A stretch of 64,000 bases of DNA from contig PNOH01000017.1 in NCBI GenBank assembly GCA_013824715.1, forward strand, positions 29,451 through 93,450, read 5' to 3'. Of the stretch, positions 45,700 through 55,237 are shown piece after piece; positions within the stretch are counted from its first letter, which is position 1, and every line of letters begins with the position of its first letter. The translations under genes were made by a program, and so were the position numbers. The notes below the pieces were generated by a model. The model worked only from the letters and a program-made list of their open reading frames with translations, made no database searches and had not been told where the DNA came from. The DNA is from Odoribacter sp. (lineage in GTDB: Bacteria; Bacteroidota; Bacteroidia; Bacteroidales; Prolixibacteraceae).

Positions 45700-48600
45700 A
45701 TGATTAATAATCCATTTACAATTGCAACCTGGAAAAGTGCTGCGCTGATTATTCCTGTGATTTTGCTTAGTTTTATGACTACGCATGCACAAAATACGAA
45801 TGCGCAAGACTCAATTCCAGTTAAAGGAGTTATTGTTTCCGAAACAGATACTCCCTTGCCGAACATTACCATTAGTGTTGAAGGATCAAGGCAAATGCCA
45901 GTGGTTACAAACGAAGCGGGAGAGTTCACTATAAAATCAAATTCCGGCAATAATTGGTTAATCATTTCCCCGGTTAGTGATTATAAAACAAAAAGGGTAT
46001 TCCTGAGCGACCGGAAGGAACTGAAGGTGTTTTTAACATCGAATGATTTGTCTTCAGGCGACGATCCTTTAAACATCCTTTCCCAGAAGAAAATCAAAAA
46101 GGACGTTGTGCCGGCTTATTTTGAAACAAAGACCTCCGGAAATTACAAGACATCCGCCTTCTCTTTAGATGAATATTTACAGGGTAAAGCTGCCGGAGTA
46201 AATATTGTCAGACGGAATGGTTCGCCCGGCTCAGGGGCCGTACTTTCTATTCGGGGTGTAAACTCCCTGATTGCGAATAATCAGCCATTATACGTTGTTG
46301 ATGGTATTCCTATGGAAAATCCGGGACTGTTCACCTCGAATGTGGAAGGTTCTTCCTACGATCCTTTGATGGCGGTTAATATGCCCGATATTTCTACGGT
46401 GACTATCGTTAAAGATCCAACGGTTACTACCTCCTATGGTTCAAAGGCATCGAATGGCGTGGTTTTTATCGAAACTCTTGATCCCAGTTCTACTCAAACA
46501 TCCATTGATGTTGATTTACGCTCAGGTTATTCATTAGCTCCTTCCAATTTTATCCCACAATTGAATGCCTTGCAGCATAAGAGTTTAGTCAATGAAGTCT
46601 TGTTTACTTCCGGATTGTTCGAAGAAGTAATCAGGGCAAAATATCCGAATTTGTTTCTCAGTAAAAATGATCCCAGATATATAGATTATCAGCACAATAC
46701 CAATTGGCAAAATGAAATATTTGATGATGCCATGTTTACCAATATTAATTTGCGGGTTAAAGGTGGTGATGCTATTGCACGATACGGCTTATCGTTTGGA
46801 TACACAAACAGTGAAGGGGTTATCAAAGCAACTGATTACGATAGTTATAACCTTCGTTTTGCCAGTCGCCTGAATATTTTTACCTGGTTAAGGATGAATG
46901 CCGGTGTGTCTTTGAATTACAACACATCGAACATGAAAGAATCAGCAAAAGTTCAGGAGACCAACCCTATTTTGGCAGCCCTGAATAAATCGCCTCTTTT
47001 GAACCCGTATCAGTACGATTTGGATGGGAACATGATTACTGCTTTGAGTGAAGTGGACGAATTGGGTGTGAGTAATCCTGTGGCTATTGTTAACCGGTAC
47101 AAAGCAAATAATACCAATTACCACTTTATTTCAACGATGGGTTTTGAGGTTACCCTTAAAAAGGACCTCATGTTGAATACCAATTTTGGGTTGACCTATA
47201 ATGCTATGAAAGAAATGGTTTTCATGCCTAATCATGGTATGGCACACTATTACAACAATGAAGCGCACAATGTAGCCAAAGCCACCAACAATTACCTTCT
47301 TTCGTTTTATAACAATACATATTTGTCGTATAAAAAGATTTTTAACAAAGTACACAGCCTTACATCGAACACGGGTCTCAACATTTTAACCAATAGGTTT
47401 CAGCTCGACTGGGGTTTAACCATGAATGCTCACGAAAATGATGAATATCAGTCGTTGCAGGATGGTACGAATAACCTTCGCCGGATTGGTGGGGCAAACA
47501 AATCATGGAACTGGGTTTCAATCTACGAAAACCTAAACTATGCTTATAAGGACAAATACCTGGTAACGGCAAGCGTTTCACTGGATGGTTCCTCCAAAGT
47601 TGGCGATGAGGCCATCCATACTATAAAAATTGGAGATAATCCTTTTGGGCTTTTTTATTCAGGAGGTATTGGCTGGCGTTTATCGAGCGAGCCTTTCCTG
47701 AACGATCTGGGCTGGCTGGACGAATTGAAACTTAGGGCTACTTATGGGAAATCCGGAAATGACGACATCGGCGAATCCAATGCGTCAGATTATTACCAGT
47801 CTGTACGGTTCCGCGAAACAGTTGGACTCTATCCGGCAGTTATTGCCAATAAAGAATTGAGTTACGAAACTGTTTCACAGATGAATGCCGGTGTTGATTT
47901 AGCTTTGTGGGGAAGCCGTTTCCGTGCTACCATTGATGTTTTTAATTCGACCACCAGCGATATGTTGATTTTAACTCCATTAAAATCATACATGGGTTAT
48001 AGCTTCCGGCCCGAAAATGCCGGAGAAATGAAAAATAAAGGAATAGAATTAAGCGCCTTTTACCGCATAGTTGATGGAAAATCATTTAAATGGGATTTGC
48101 AGGCTAATGTCACTAAAGTTTCAAACGAAATTTCGGCATTAATGGGCGATATGTTAATTACCGAAATTACTGGTGGGGAAGTTGTAAATAAAGTTGGCTC
48201 TGCCGCTAACAGTTTTTATGGATTCCTTTTTGATGGAGTTTACTCATCCACAACTGAGGCTCAAAAAGCAAATCTGGTGAATGCCAAATCAATCATGTAT
48301 AAAGCCGGGGATGCCCGTTTTGTTGATTTGTCAGGCCCACTTGGAAAACCTGACGGAATGATCAACCAATATGATAAAACGACCATTGGTTCATCCATGC
48401 CCGAATTATTTGGAGGTATCCAGAATACATTTACCTACAAACGCTGGAGTTTGGATTCCTATATCAATATCGTAACTGGTAATGAAATATTCAACTATGT
48501 GAGGTACAAAAATGAGGCGATGACCGGCCTTGAAAACCAGAGCGCCAACGTGTTAAACAGGTGGCAGTACGACGGCCAAAAAACCGATGTTCCTCGCGCA

Positions 48601-48888
48601 CTTTGGAACGATCCGGTTGGAAATTCAGCCTTTTCTTCGCGTTGGATTGAAGATGGATCATACCTGAGAGTTCAGAACATTTCCTTAAGTTACCGCATAC
48701 CAACCAAGTGGCTGCAATTCAGGAATGCAGAGTTTTATATCTCGGCCAATAATGTGCTTACCCTTTCGAAATATTTGGGTTACGATCCTGAATTTGCGAC
48801 ATCATACTCACATGCAGAACAAGGAGTTGACTATGGACAAACACCTCAGGCAAGGCAATTTGTTCTGGGAATTAAACTTGGATTATAA
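45700..48888 (+). CDS. SusC-like TonB-dependent outer-membrane transporter (pair 2)
   Basis: 1062 residues. A signal peptide (about 1-30, MTTHAQ) is preceded by a slightly long polar N terminus. A carboxypeptidase-regulatory-like domain spans about 38-115 (IPVKGVIVSETDTPLPNITI). The plug includes GKAAGVNIVRRNGSPGSGAV and LYVVDGIPMENPG, then a barrel ending in QFVLGIKLGL. The sequence differs strongly from SusC 1, so the two probably handle different ligands or oligomer sizes (inference). It is followed by SusD 2 after 21 bp. Confidence 0.94.
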   Translation: MINNPFTIATWKSAALIIPVILLSFMTTHAQNTNAQDSIPVKGVIVSETDTPLPNITISVEGSRQMPVVTNEAGEFTIKSNSGNNWLIISPVSDYKTKRVFLSDRKELKVFLTSNDLSSGDDPLNILSQKKIKKDVVPAYFETKTSGNYKTSAFSLDEYLQGKAAGVNIVRRNGSPGSGAVLSIRGVNSLIANNQPLYVVDGIPMENPGLFTSNVEGSSYDPLMAVNMPDISTVTIVKDPTVTTSYGSKASNGVVFIETLDPSSTQTSIDVDLRSGYSLAPSNFIPQLNALQHKSLVNEVLFTSGLFEEVIRAKYPNLFLSKNDPRYIDYQHNTNWQNEIFDDAMFTNINLRVKGGDAIARYGLSFGYTNSEGVIKATDYDSYNLRFASRLNIFTWLRMNAGVSLNYNTSNMKESAKVQETNPILAALNKSPLLNPYQYDLDGNMITALSEVDELGVSNPVAIVNRYKANNTNYHFISTMGFEVTLKKDLMLNTNFGLTYNAMKEMVFMPNHGMAHYYNNEAHNVAKATNNYLLSFYNNTYLSYKKIFNKVHSLTSNTGLNILTNRFQLDWGLTMNAHENDEYQSLQDGTNNLRRIGGANKSWNWVSIYENLNYAYKDKYLVTASVSLDGSSKVGDEAIHTIKIGDNPFGLFYSGGIGWRLSSEPFLNDLGWLDELKLRATYGKSGNDDIGESNASDYYQSVRFRETVGLYPAVIANKELSYETVSQMNAGVDLALWGSRFRATIDVFNSTTSDMLILTPLKSYMGYSFRPENAGEMKNKGIELSAFYRIVDGKSFKWDLQANVTKVSNEISALMGDMLITEITGGEVVNKVGSAANSFYGFLFDGVYSSTTEAQKANLVNAKSIMYKAGDARFVDLSGPLGKPDGMINQYDKTTIGSSMPELFGGIQNTFTYKRWSLDSYINIVTGNEIFNYVRYKNEAMTGLENQSANVLNRWQYDGQKTDVPRALWNDPVGNSAFSSRWIEDGSYLRVQNISLSYRIPTKWLQFRNAEFYISANNVLTLSKYLGYDPEFATSYSHAEQGVDYGQTPQARQFVLGIKLGL

Positions 48889-48909
48889 AATAATATAGAA
48901 TTACTAACC

Positions 48910-50772
48910 ATGCTAAGAAATCTGAAATATTCCGTCATTATCATTACCGTTTTGTCATCGATGGTATTTCTTCCTTCATGTAGTGATTTTCTCAATCCTG
49001 ATCAGGATTTGAATGTTACTCAGGAACAACTTTACGATGACTGGTATGAATATCGTTCAGTAGCGATGGGATTATATGGCCTGCAACAGAAATTGGCCGA
49101 ACAACTTGTTGTTTTGGGCGAACTGCGTGGCGACTTGCTGACCGTTACCCAGAATGCCGATGCTGATTTGATTGAAATTAACAACTTTCAGCCCTCAAAG
49201 AATAACAAGTATGCCGATCCGACCAACTTTTATAAGCTCATCTCTGCCAGTAACAGTTTTATCAGGGTCATGAAGGAAAAGCATCCTGAAGTTTTGGATA
49301 AAAAGGTTGCAGTTACCAACTACGATAAACTTTATGGCGAAGCGCTATGTATGCGAGCCTGGGCTTATTTTAATGCAGTCAGGATTTACGGAAAAGTTCC
49401 GGTAATCCATGAATCACTGACTTCGGTTGCCGAAATTGAGGAATATCTCAAATCATCATCTACTTACGTTGATAAAGTCAATGTAGTTTTTGGAACTGAT
49501 GGTTTCCGTAATGATACGACCTACAACAAAAAGATTACCCTGGAGAAGCAGTTTTATGATCTCGATATGGTAATCCGTGTTTTTAGCAAGCAGTTAATTG
49601 ACGAAGTAAAAGCTGTCGGGGTGAACCATTACATCGATAATAACGATAAATCGTGGGAAGTCTCCGTTTGGAATACTTTTGCCTGGAATGCGCTGCTTGG
49701 TCAAATGTTCCTGACTCAGGGAGATTACACAAAGGCTGCCAAACACTTTAATGCTGTTGCTTTTACTACTTCCGATAATTACCGCTATCAGCTCGATCGA
49801 AGTTTTTCGAATGGTCAATGGCGAAATATTTTTGATGGCATTGATGGACGTGAGCATATCTTTACACTCTGGTTTAATAAAGCCAGCCAGCAACAGAACG
49901 ATTTTCAACGCTTATTTGAGCCATTTGAGCCACATGATTACATGCTCAAACCTACCAAAGCCGCCATACATCTTTGGGAAACTACCTGGCGCGGATATAG
50001 TCTGAACCTTAATCAGGCCAAACCTGAGCTTACCAAACTGAACCCATTTCAAAAAGGAATCCCCAGCGATTTTTACAGGGGTTTTGGATCGTCGTACCTG
50101 TATGTGCAAAATGGAGGTGCTCTTCCTCAAAGTAACTACTTCATGATGTTGTCTTTTAAAATGGATAACGATGTGCGCAGTTATACCTCTTTAATGGAAG
50201 GTGTTGATACGATCGTTTTTAAATATTCGATCAATAAAGAAAGATACGATCAGGATGCGAATTTTATCGTTTACCGCGCCGGTGGCATTCAGCTTTATCT
50301 TGCTGAGATTTATACCTGGTGGGCTTATGACCAGAATGGACTGATTAAAACATTTACCACAAACGCAATTAATATTGTGAATGATGGCAGTAATTACGAC
50401 ATCCAGGCCGACCGCAGGCAATTAGGGATTCGCGGACGTGTAGGATTTACAGGCGAATATGGGGGCATACAAGTTGGGAATATTAATTACATCCACAATC
50501 CTTTCACCAACGAGGTTATTGGATATACCAACCTTACCGGAAATTTACCTGCCAAACAGTTGTACCTTGAAGAGCTGATTCTTGACGAACGCGCCCGTGA
50601 ATTGGCTTTTGAAGGTGAACGTTTTTATGATTTGATCCGCGTGGCCAAACGCAGAAACGACCCGTCGTTCCTGGCTAAAAAGGTTTCAGCTAAATATTCG
50701 GGAAGCATGAAACAAACTATCTATAACAAATTACTCAATGAAAAGAACTGGTACATCAATATCTTTGACTAA
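48910..50772 (+). CDS. SusD-like glycan-binding lipoprotein (pair 2)
   Basis: 620 residues, longer than SusD 1. Lipobox cysteine C24 (FLPSCSDFLNP). SusD features are LYDDWYEYRSVAMGLYGLQQKL, GEALCMRAWAYFNAVRIYGKVPV, and the C-terminal LILDERARELAFEGERFYDLIRVAKRR. The extra length lies in the middle (about 250-420), where SusD proteins vary with ligand. It is the last gene of the uptake operon; a hairpin with T-run follows within 25 bp. Confidence 0.93.
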   Translation: MLRNLKYSVIIITVLSSMVFLPSCSDFLNPDQDLNVTQEQLYDDWYEYRSVAMGLYGLQQKLAEQLVVLGELRGDLLTVTQNADADLIEINNFQPSKNNKYADPTNFYKLISASNSFIRVMKEKHPEVLDKKVAVTNYDKLYGEALCMRAWAYFNAVRIYGKVPVIHESLTSVAEIEEYLKSSSTYVDKVNVVFGTDGFRNDTTYNKKITLEKQFYDLDMVIRVFSKQLIDEVKAVGVNHYIDNNDKSWEVSVWNTFAWNALLGQMFLTQGDYTKAAKHFNAVAFTTSDNYRYQLDRSFSNGQWRNIFDGIDGREHIFTLWFNKASQQQNDFQRLFEPFEPHDYMLKPTKAAIHLWETTWRGYSLNLNQAKPELTKLNPFQKGIPSDFYRGFGSSYLYVQNGGALPQSNYFMMLSFKMDNDVRSYTSLMEGVDTIVFKYSINKERYDQDANFIVYRAGGIQLYLAEIYTWWAYDQNGLIKTFTTNAINIVNDGSNYDIQADRRQLGIRGRVGFTGEYGGIQVGNINYIHNPFTNEVIGYTNLTGNLPAKQLYLEELILDERARELAFEGERFYDLIRVAKRRNDPSFLAKKVSAKYSGSMKQTIYNKLLNEKNWYINIFD

Positions 50773-50795
50773 TCAGGTTTTAAATGGATAAACTG

Positions 50796-50840
50796 AATTG
50801 GTAATCTGATCGTATTCGGGTTACCAATTTCTTTTTTTTT
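50796..50840 (+). terminator. Intrinsic terminator of the SusCD-FAS1 operon
   Basis: AATTGGTAA (50796-50804) pairs perfectly with TTACCAATT (50821-50829) across a 16-base loop, and a run of nine T follows at 50832-50840. It lies 24 bases past the SusD 2 stop codon. Confidence 0.85.
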
Positions 50841-50901
50841 GTTATAATAGCTCTGAGTTCGATATAAAATTGAATAGATAACAATTGAAAAACAACAAGT
50901 T

Positions 50902-51038
50902 AATAAGGTTTTTTGGACTTGTGGATAGAATTTTTACTAAGGTTTGGTTTGAAAAATAAGGTTTTAAAACCTTATCATGCACTTTTGAACCTTAGTAGAG
51001 ATTCATTAACCCAAGACAACAACCTTATTACCTTATTT
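50902..51038. promoter_or_regulatory. AATAAGGTTT array with 20-bp palindrome
   Basis: Exact AATAAGGTTT occurs at 50902-50911 and 50955-50964 (53 bases apart), CTAAGGTTT at 50937, AACCTTAG at 50988, AACCTTATT at 51021 and ACCTTATTT just after. The second copy is part of a perfect 20-base palindrome at 50956-50975 (arms ATAAGGTTTT and AAAACCTTAT). This is a probable multi-site operator; no regulator is identified. Confidence 0.5.
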
Positions 51039-51099
51039 ACACAGTGTTACCATTTATCCTATATCGAAGGTTAATAGTCCTGATTTCAAAAACTTACTT

Positions 51100-52417
51100 A
51101 TGAAGAACATACTGAAACCAGCAATTTTTCTATTCTTCTTTTCAACCTTTTCTGTACTATCAGCTCAACTACTTTTTACCAAAGGAGTAAACTTAACGGG
51201 TTGGTTTTCTTCTGGAAGTGCCCGGTCCATTCCGTTTACCAAGTTTACCAAAAAAGATTTTCAGGACATAAAAAGCCTGGGCTGCCATTCAGGCCAAAGT
51301 TGTTGACTCCATCAGGGTATATGACAGCAAACATACGATTGTTGTAACCGGCGCCGATTGGGGTGGTATTTACGGATTAACACAATTGAAGAAACTGAAA
51401 GACACCAACCTGATTTATTCGTTTCATTTTTACGACCCGTTTTTATTTACCCATCAGGGAGCGAGTTGGGCAAGCCCATCGCTCATCGATTTAAAGAATG
51501 TCCCTTTTCCTTACGACGCAACCCGAATGCCGGCTTGTCCGGTTTCCCTGAAGGGAACCTGGGTTGAGGGTAGCCTGAGTACATCGTACAAGACCGATGG
51601 AACAATCACTAAATTGAAAAGTACGATTGATGGGGTGGTCAATTATGCAACTGCAAATGGGGTGAAAATATTCTGCGGCGAATTTGGTGTGTATAATTTG
51701 AATAATAATGAGGGCTGACTCTGTCCCATTCGATATTTATACCGATTTCCCCGGCGAAGGTGTTATTCAGGGTGGCGCTCCCGGAACTGGAATTGCTGAT
51801 ATTTTCTCGACTTCGGCCTATCAGGGTAATTTTGGAATTTATATGACCGATCTGCTCCAGTACAATGCCCTCGATTTTGATTTTAAATTCAATAAGGATT
51901 TATCGAAACTCGTTGCAGCCAATTATACCATCGATTTCTGGATGAAAGCCGATTCTCCGGGCTCAAGCGTAGTTCTGCGTTTTCTCGATACCAAAACCAC
52001 TGATGCCAAAGATCATCCCTGGCGGAAAGATTATACCATAAACACCTCAGTTGCAGCTTTCGATGGAAACTGGCACCATGTTCAGATCCCACTCAAGAAC
52101 TTCCGCGATCCCGGTTCCTGGGACGGAAGCTGGTTTAACCCGACCAATTCGTTCGATTGGAAAGCCGTTGACCGGTTTCAGATTGTTTCTGAAAACATGG
52201 CCCTCACCGGCAAGAAATTCTGGTTCGATAACCTCCGGATATGAACGGAAGAAAGGTTTCAGTTTTGGCTGATGAGAACCAAACTCAAGGTCAACACCAA
52301 ATTCAATGGTCTTCGAAGCAGAAAGGGTTTTTAAAACCAGTGGAAGGTATCTATATTTGTAAAATCACTACTTCAGGAAAAACAGAGGTTGTGAAATTGC
52401 TTGTGCAAAACAAATAA
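51100..52417 (+). pseudogene. GH5-CBM-T9SS gene reduced to four frame-shifted segments
   Basis: Four reading segments in changing frames can be joined. A (51100 to about 51283): signal peptide plus the start of a GH5 domain (LLFTKGVNLTGWF). B (about 51281-51718): later GH5 barrel strands (AIQAKVVDSIRVYD, FYDPFLFTHQGASW) and the nucleophile region CGEFGVYN. C (about 51710-52244): a beta-sandwich CBM-like region ending FWFDNLRI. D (52241-52417): the end of a T9SS tail (MNGRKVSVLADENQ ... GIYICKI ... LLVQNK). The stretch carrying the NEP acid/base and the end of the barrel are missing. Within segments the sequence is clean, so this looks like several internal deletions or an assembly collapse. 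The product cannot be active. Confidence 0.85.
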
Positions 52418-52503
52418 TTCATTTTAAATAGAAATTATTCAGGATTAAAGGAGAAAATAGGAAGTTTGACTGACAATAATCCCGACTGTTTTAAGTTTAT
52501 TTG

Positions 52504-53262
52504 ATGTCGGAATCTACCCGAAATAAATTACAGCGAATGAGTGAAAATTTACTTTCAATTATTATCCCTGCCTACAACGAGGAAAAAACTATTTTTTCGA
52601 TTCTCTCCAAAGTTTCAGAAGTTGAATTAATCGGAAACATCCTAAAAGAAATCATTGTGGTTAATGATTGCTCCAAAGACCAGACCGTTGCTGCGGTTGA
52701 GCAGTTTCAGTCTTCAAATCCGGATATAAGGATTCGCTTGATTCATCAGCCCGTGAACATGGGGAAGGGTGCGGCAATCCATCGTGGAATTGCGGAAGCA
52801 ACGGGTGAATATCTGATTATTCAGGATGCCGACCTGGAATATGATCCCCGCGAATACAACAATTTGCTTAAGCCTGTTCTGGAAGGATTTGCCGATGTTG
52901 TTTTCGGATCACGTTTTTCAGGAGGAAATCCGCACCGCATCTTGTTTTTCTGGCATTCACTTGGTAACAAGATGCTCACCTTTTTCTCCAACATGTTCTC
53001 GAACCTGAACCTGACTGACATGGAAACCTGTTATAAACTGTTCAGAACCGATATTATTAAATCGATTCATTTGAAGGAAAAAAGGTTCGGTTTTGAGCCG
53101 GAAGTTACTGCCAAAGTTGCCAGAATACCTGATGTCAGGATTTATGAAGTGGGCGTTTCCTATTATGGCCGAACGTATGCCGAAGGGAAAAAAATTAACT
53201 GGAAAGACGGGATGCGTGCTTTATATGTCGTGTTGAAATACAACTTGTGGTCAAAAAAATAA
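52504..53262 (+). CDS. GT2 glycosyltransferase (DPM1/polyprenyl-P-sugar synthase-like)
   Basis: 252 residues from the ATG at 52504 (a TTG at 52501 directly precedes it). The GT-A fold motifs are [38 protein letters not shown], the metal-binding DAD in [11 protein letters not shown], and FGSRFSGG. This subgroup makes polyprenyl-phosphate sugars or transfers to lipid carriers. No C-terminal membrane helices are visible. It is the first gene of the glycosylation cluster and is followed after 21 bp by a GT-C-like protein that could use its product as donor (inference). Confidence 0.88.
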   Translation: MSESTRNKLQRMSENLLSIIIPAYNEEKTIFSILSKVSEVELIGNILKEIIVVNDCSKDQTVAAVEQFQSSNPDIRIRLIHQPVNMGKGAAIHRGIAEATGEYLIIQDADLEYDPREYNNLLKPVLEGFADVVFGSRFSGGNPHRILFFWHSLGNKMLTFFSNMFSNLNLTDMETCYKLFRTDIIKSIHLKEKRFGFEPEVTAKVARIPDVRIYEVGVSYYGRTYAEGKKINWKDGMRALYVVLKYNLWSKK

Positions 53263-53283
53263 CGAATTTTTTGCAAAAATGAT

Positions 53284-55221
53284 ATGGCGAGATTTAGCGA
53301 GAAGAAAATCGTTGCGGGTAGTTTAATTACTCTGGGAGTTCTGTTTTCAATAATCGCTGCTTTTACAGATTGTTCTGCCGGAGGTGCTGATAATTACGCT
53401 CATTACAATATAGCCCGCTGGGCTTTTCACTACCCTAACCTATTTCTTGATCATTGGGGGAAACCACTTTTTACGATTTTAATTGCTCCATTTACGCAAA
53501 TCGGATTTTTTGGCGCACGGCTTTTTAATATACTGGCCGGTTTGACCACAGCCTGGATTTGTTATCTTTTGGCTTCGGGGTGGAAACTCTCAAAAGCATG
53601 GTTAGCGCCAGTTTTTGTCATTTTTGTTCCCATCTATTTTATTCTAATGTTTTCCGGAATGACTGAAATTTTATTCAGTCTGGTTTTGATGCTGGCCATC
53701 TTTCTGTTTTTCTACGACCGCTTTGTTCTATCGGCAGTAGTTATTTCGTTTATCTTTCTTGCCCGTTCAGAAGGAGCAATATTCCTTCCTATTTTTTTGA
53801 CAGCCCTTCTTTTTAAAAGAAAATACGTTGCTGTCCCATTTTTGTTAACCGGATTCTTGTTGTTCAGCTTAATTGGGCAATTGTATTATTACCATAATTT
53901 CTGGTGGTTGATAACCAAATTACCCTATGTTGGTGGGATTGGTGCCAATTATGGTCGGGGTTCTTGGTATCATTTTCTGGAAAAAGCTCCTGATTATATA
54001 GGAATCCTGATATTCTTATTTCTCATTTTAGGAATGTTTGTTTGGCTGAAAAAATGGTTTTCATCCGGGTTAAAGTTGCGATCAGAAATATTTACCCGTT
54101 TACTGATCGTGGCAGGCTGTTTCTGGGGATATTTGGCCGCCCACTCTTATATATGGTGGGTGGGCGAAATGTCGCTGGGATTGACACGCGTAATGGCCGG
54201 AGTTACCCCTGTTGCCGGATTGATTGCACTGGTAGGCTGGTCGGAGATGGATAAAACCATCAAATCTAAAATAGGAAAAGCGATATTTCTTGGCTTAACA
54301 ATTTTGTTTATTGTTTTGCCCGGTGTATTAAAGTATAAATCAGAATTTAAAGCAGATACGCGGGAAGTGGTGATGGATGAAGTAGTAAAATGGCTTCGCG
54401 AATCAAGAAATTTTGATCATCGTTTTGTTGCTCACGATCCATATTTTGCTTTTTCTTCAAAAGTAGATGCCTGGGATTCCCGTCGTATTCAGTACGGTTT
54501 TGCTGACTTTACTAAACCTGAACTCAATATTGCTGACAGTACTTTGTTAATATGGGACGCTCATTTTTCTCAAAACGAAGGACATATTCCGCAAAAAGAA
54601 ATTCTGGATAATCCGAAGTTTGAACTCGTAGCTTATTTTGAGCCAAAAGTACCTTTAAAAGTTTTGGGTGGTCACGATTATTGCGTTTTGGTATTTCGGA
54701 AAATGGAAAACCTGAATGTGGATAATAATCAGTTGATGATCAAATTAAAAGATGAGCAATTAAAAGGAAATCTGGTTTATTCAGAATTTTTTGATTTTGA
54801 ACATGCTGAACCCGGTAAAGTGCCTGATCAATTTGTAGTTCAGGAGAGTGATACTTTTAGCAACAAATGTTATGTTTTAGGAAAAGACAGTGAATTTAGT
54901 CCGTCGGTTCTGTTGACCGATAGCCAGTTAAAGATATCCAACGAAGTAAGTGTCGGTGTCGAATTTGATTTTTTGGCGGAAGATCAATTGGGCAATAATG
55001 AAGTTTTGATGGTTTTTTCGGTGGAGAAGGAGGATAAACCCTATTTTTATCAGGGACAAGATGTTCTTGCTGTTGATTCTGCAAAATGGAATCATGCGCG
55101 CTATCATTTTTATATGCCTGAAGAGGTGAAAAAAGATACAAAAGTCAAACTTTATATTTGGGATATTCAAAAGAAAAACCTGAAGATTGATAATTTTAGA
55201 GTTCAGGCGTATTCAAAGTAA
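53284..55221 (+). CDS. GT-C-like polytopic glycosyltransferase with C-terminal soluble domain
   Basis: 645 residues. About 10-11 membrane helices occupy 10-360. The first periplasmic loop carries the acidic pattern GGADNYAHYNIARWAF, as in GT-C mannosyltransferase-like proteins, and FSGMTEILFSL and LARSEGAIFLP follow. The region 370-645 is soluble; the last ~150 residues look like a beta-sandwich (VGVEFDFLAEDQLG ... LYIWDIQKKNLKIDNF). The donor and acceptor are unknown. It sits between the GT2 gene and the paralogous membrane protein at 55238. Confidence 0.68.
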   Translation: MARFSEKKIVAGSLITLGVLFSIIAAFTDCSAGGADNYAHYNIARWAFHYPNLFLDHWGKPLFTILIAPFTQIGFFGARLFNILAGLTTAWICYLLASGWKLSKAWLAPVFVIFVPIYFILMFSGMTEILFSLVLMLAIFLFFYDRFVLSAVVISFIFLARSEGAIFLPIFLTALLFKRKYVAVPFLLTGFLLFSLIGQLYYYHNFWWLITKLPYVGGIGANYGRGSWYHFLEKAPDYIGILIFLFLILGMFVWLKKWFSSGLKLRSEIFTRLLIVAGCFWGYLAAHSYIWWVGEMSLGLTRVMAGVTPVAGLIALVGWSEMDKTIKSKIGKAIFLGLTILFIVLPGVLKYKSEFKADTREVVMDEVVKWLRESRNFDHRFVAHDPYFAFSSKVDAWDSRRIQYGFADFTKPELNIADSTLLIWDAHFSQNEGHIPQKEILDNPKFELVAYFEPKVPLKVLGGHDYCVLVFRKMENLNVDNNQLMIKLKDEQLKGNLVYSEFFDFEHAEPGKVPDQFVVQESDTFSNKCYVLGKDSEFSPSVLLTDSQLKISNEVSVGVEFDFLAEDQLGNNEVLMVFSVEKEDKPYFYQGQDVLAVDSAKWNHARYHFYMPEEVKKDTKVKLYIWDIQKKNLKIDNFRVQAYSK

Positions 55222-55237
55222 ATGTGATTGAAATCTT

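Larger units (their letters stand above)
50773..51099. other. 327-bp intergenic region
   Basis: It contains the terminator of the SusCD operon (50796-50840) and a dense array of AAGGTT/AACCTT motifs (50902-51038) in front of the damaged GH5 gene. Nothing else of note is seen. Confidence 0.65.
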
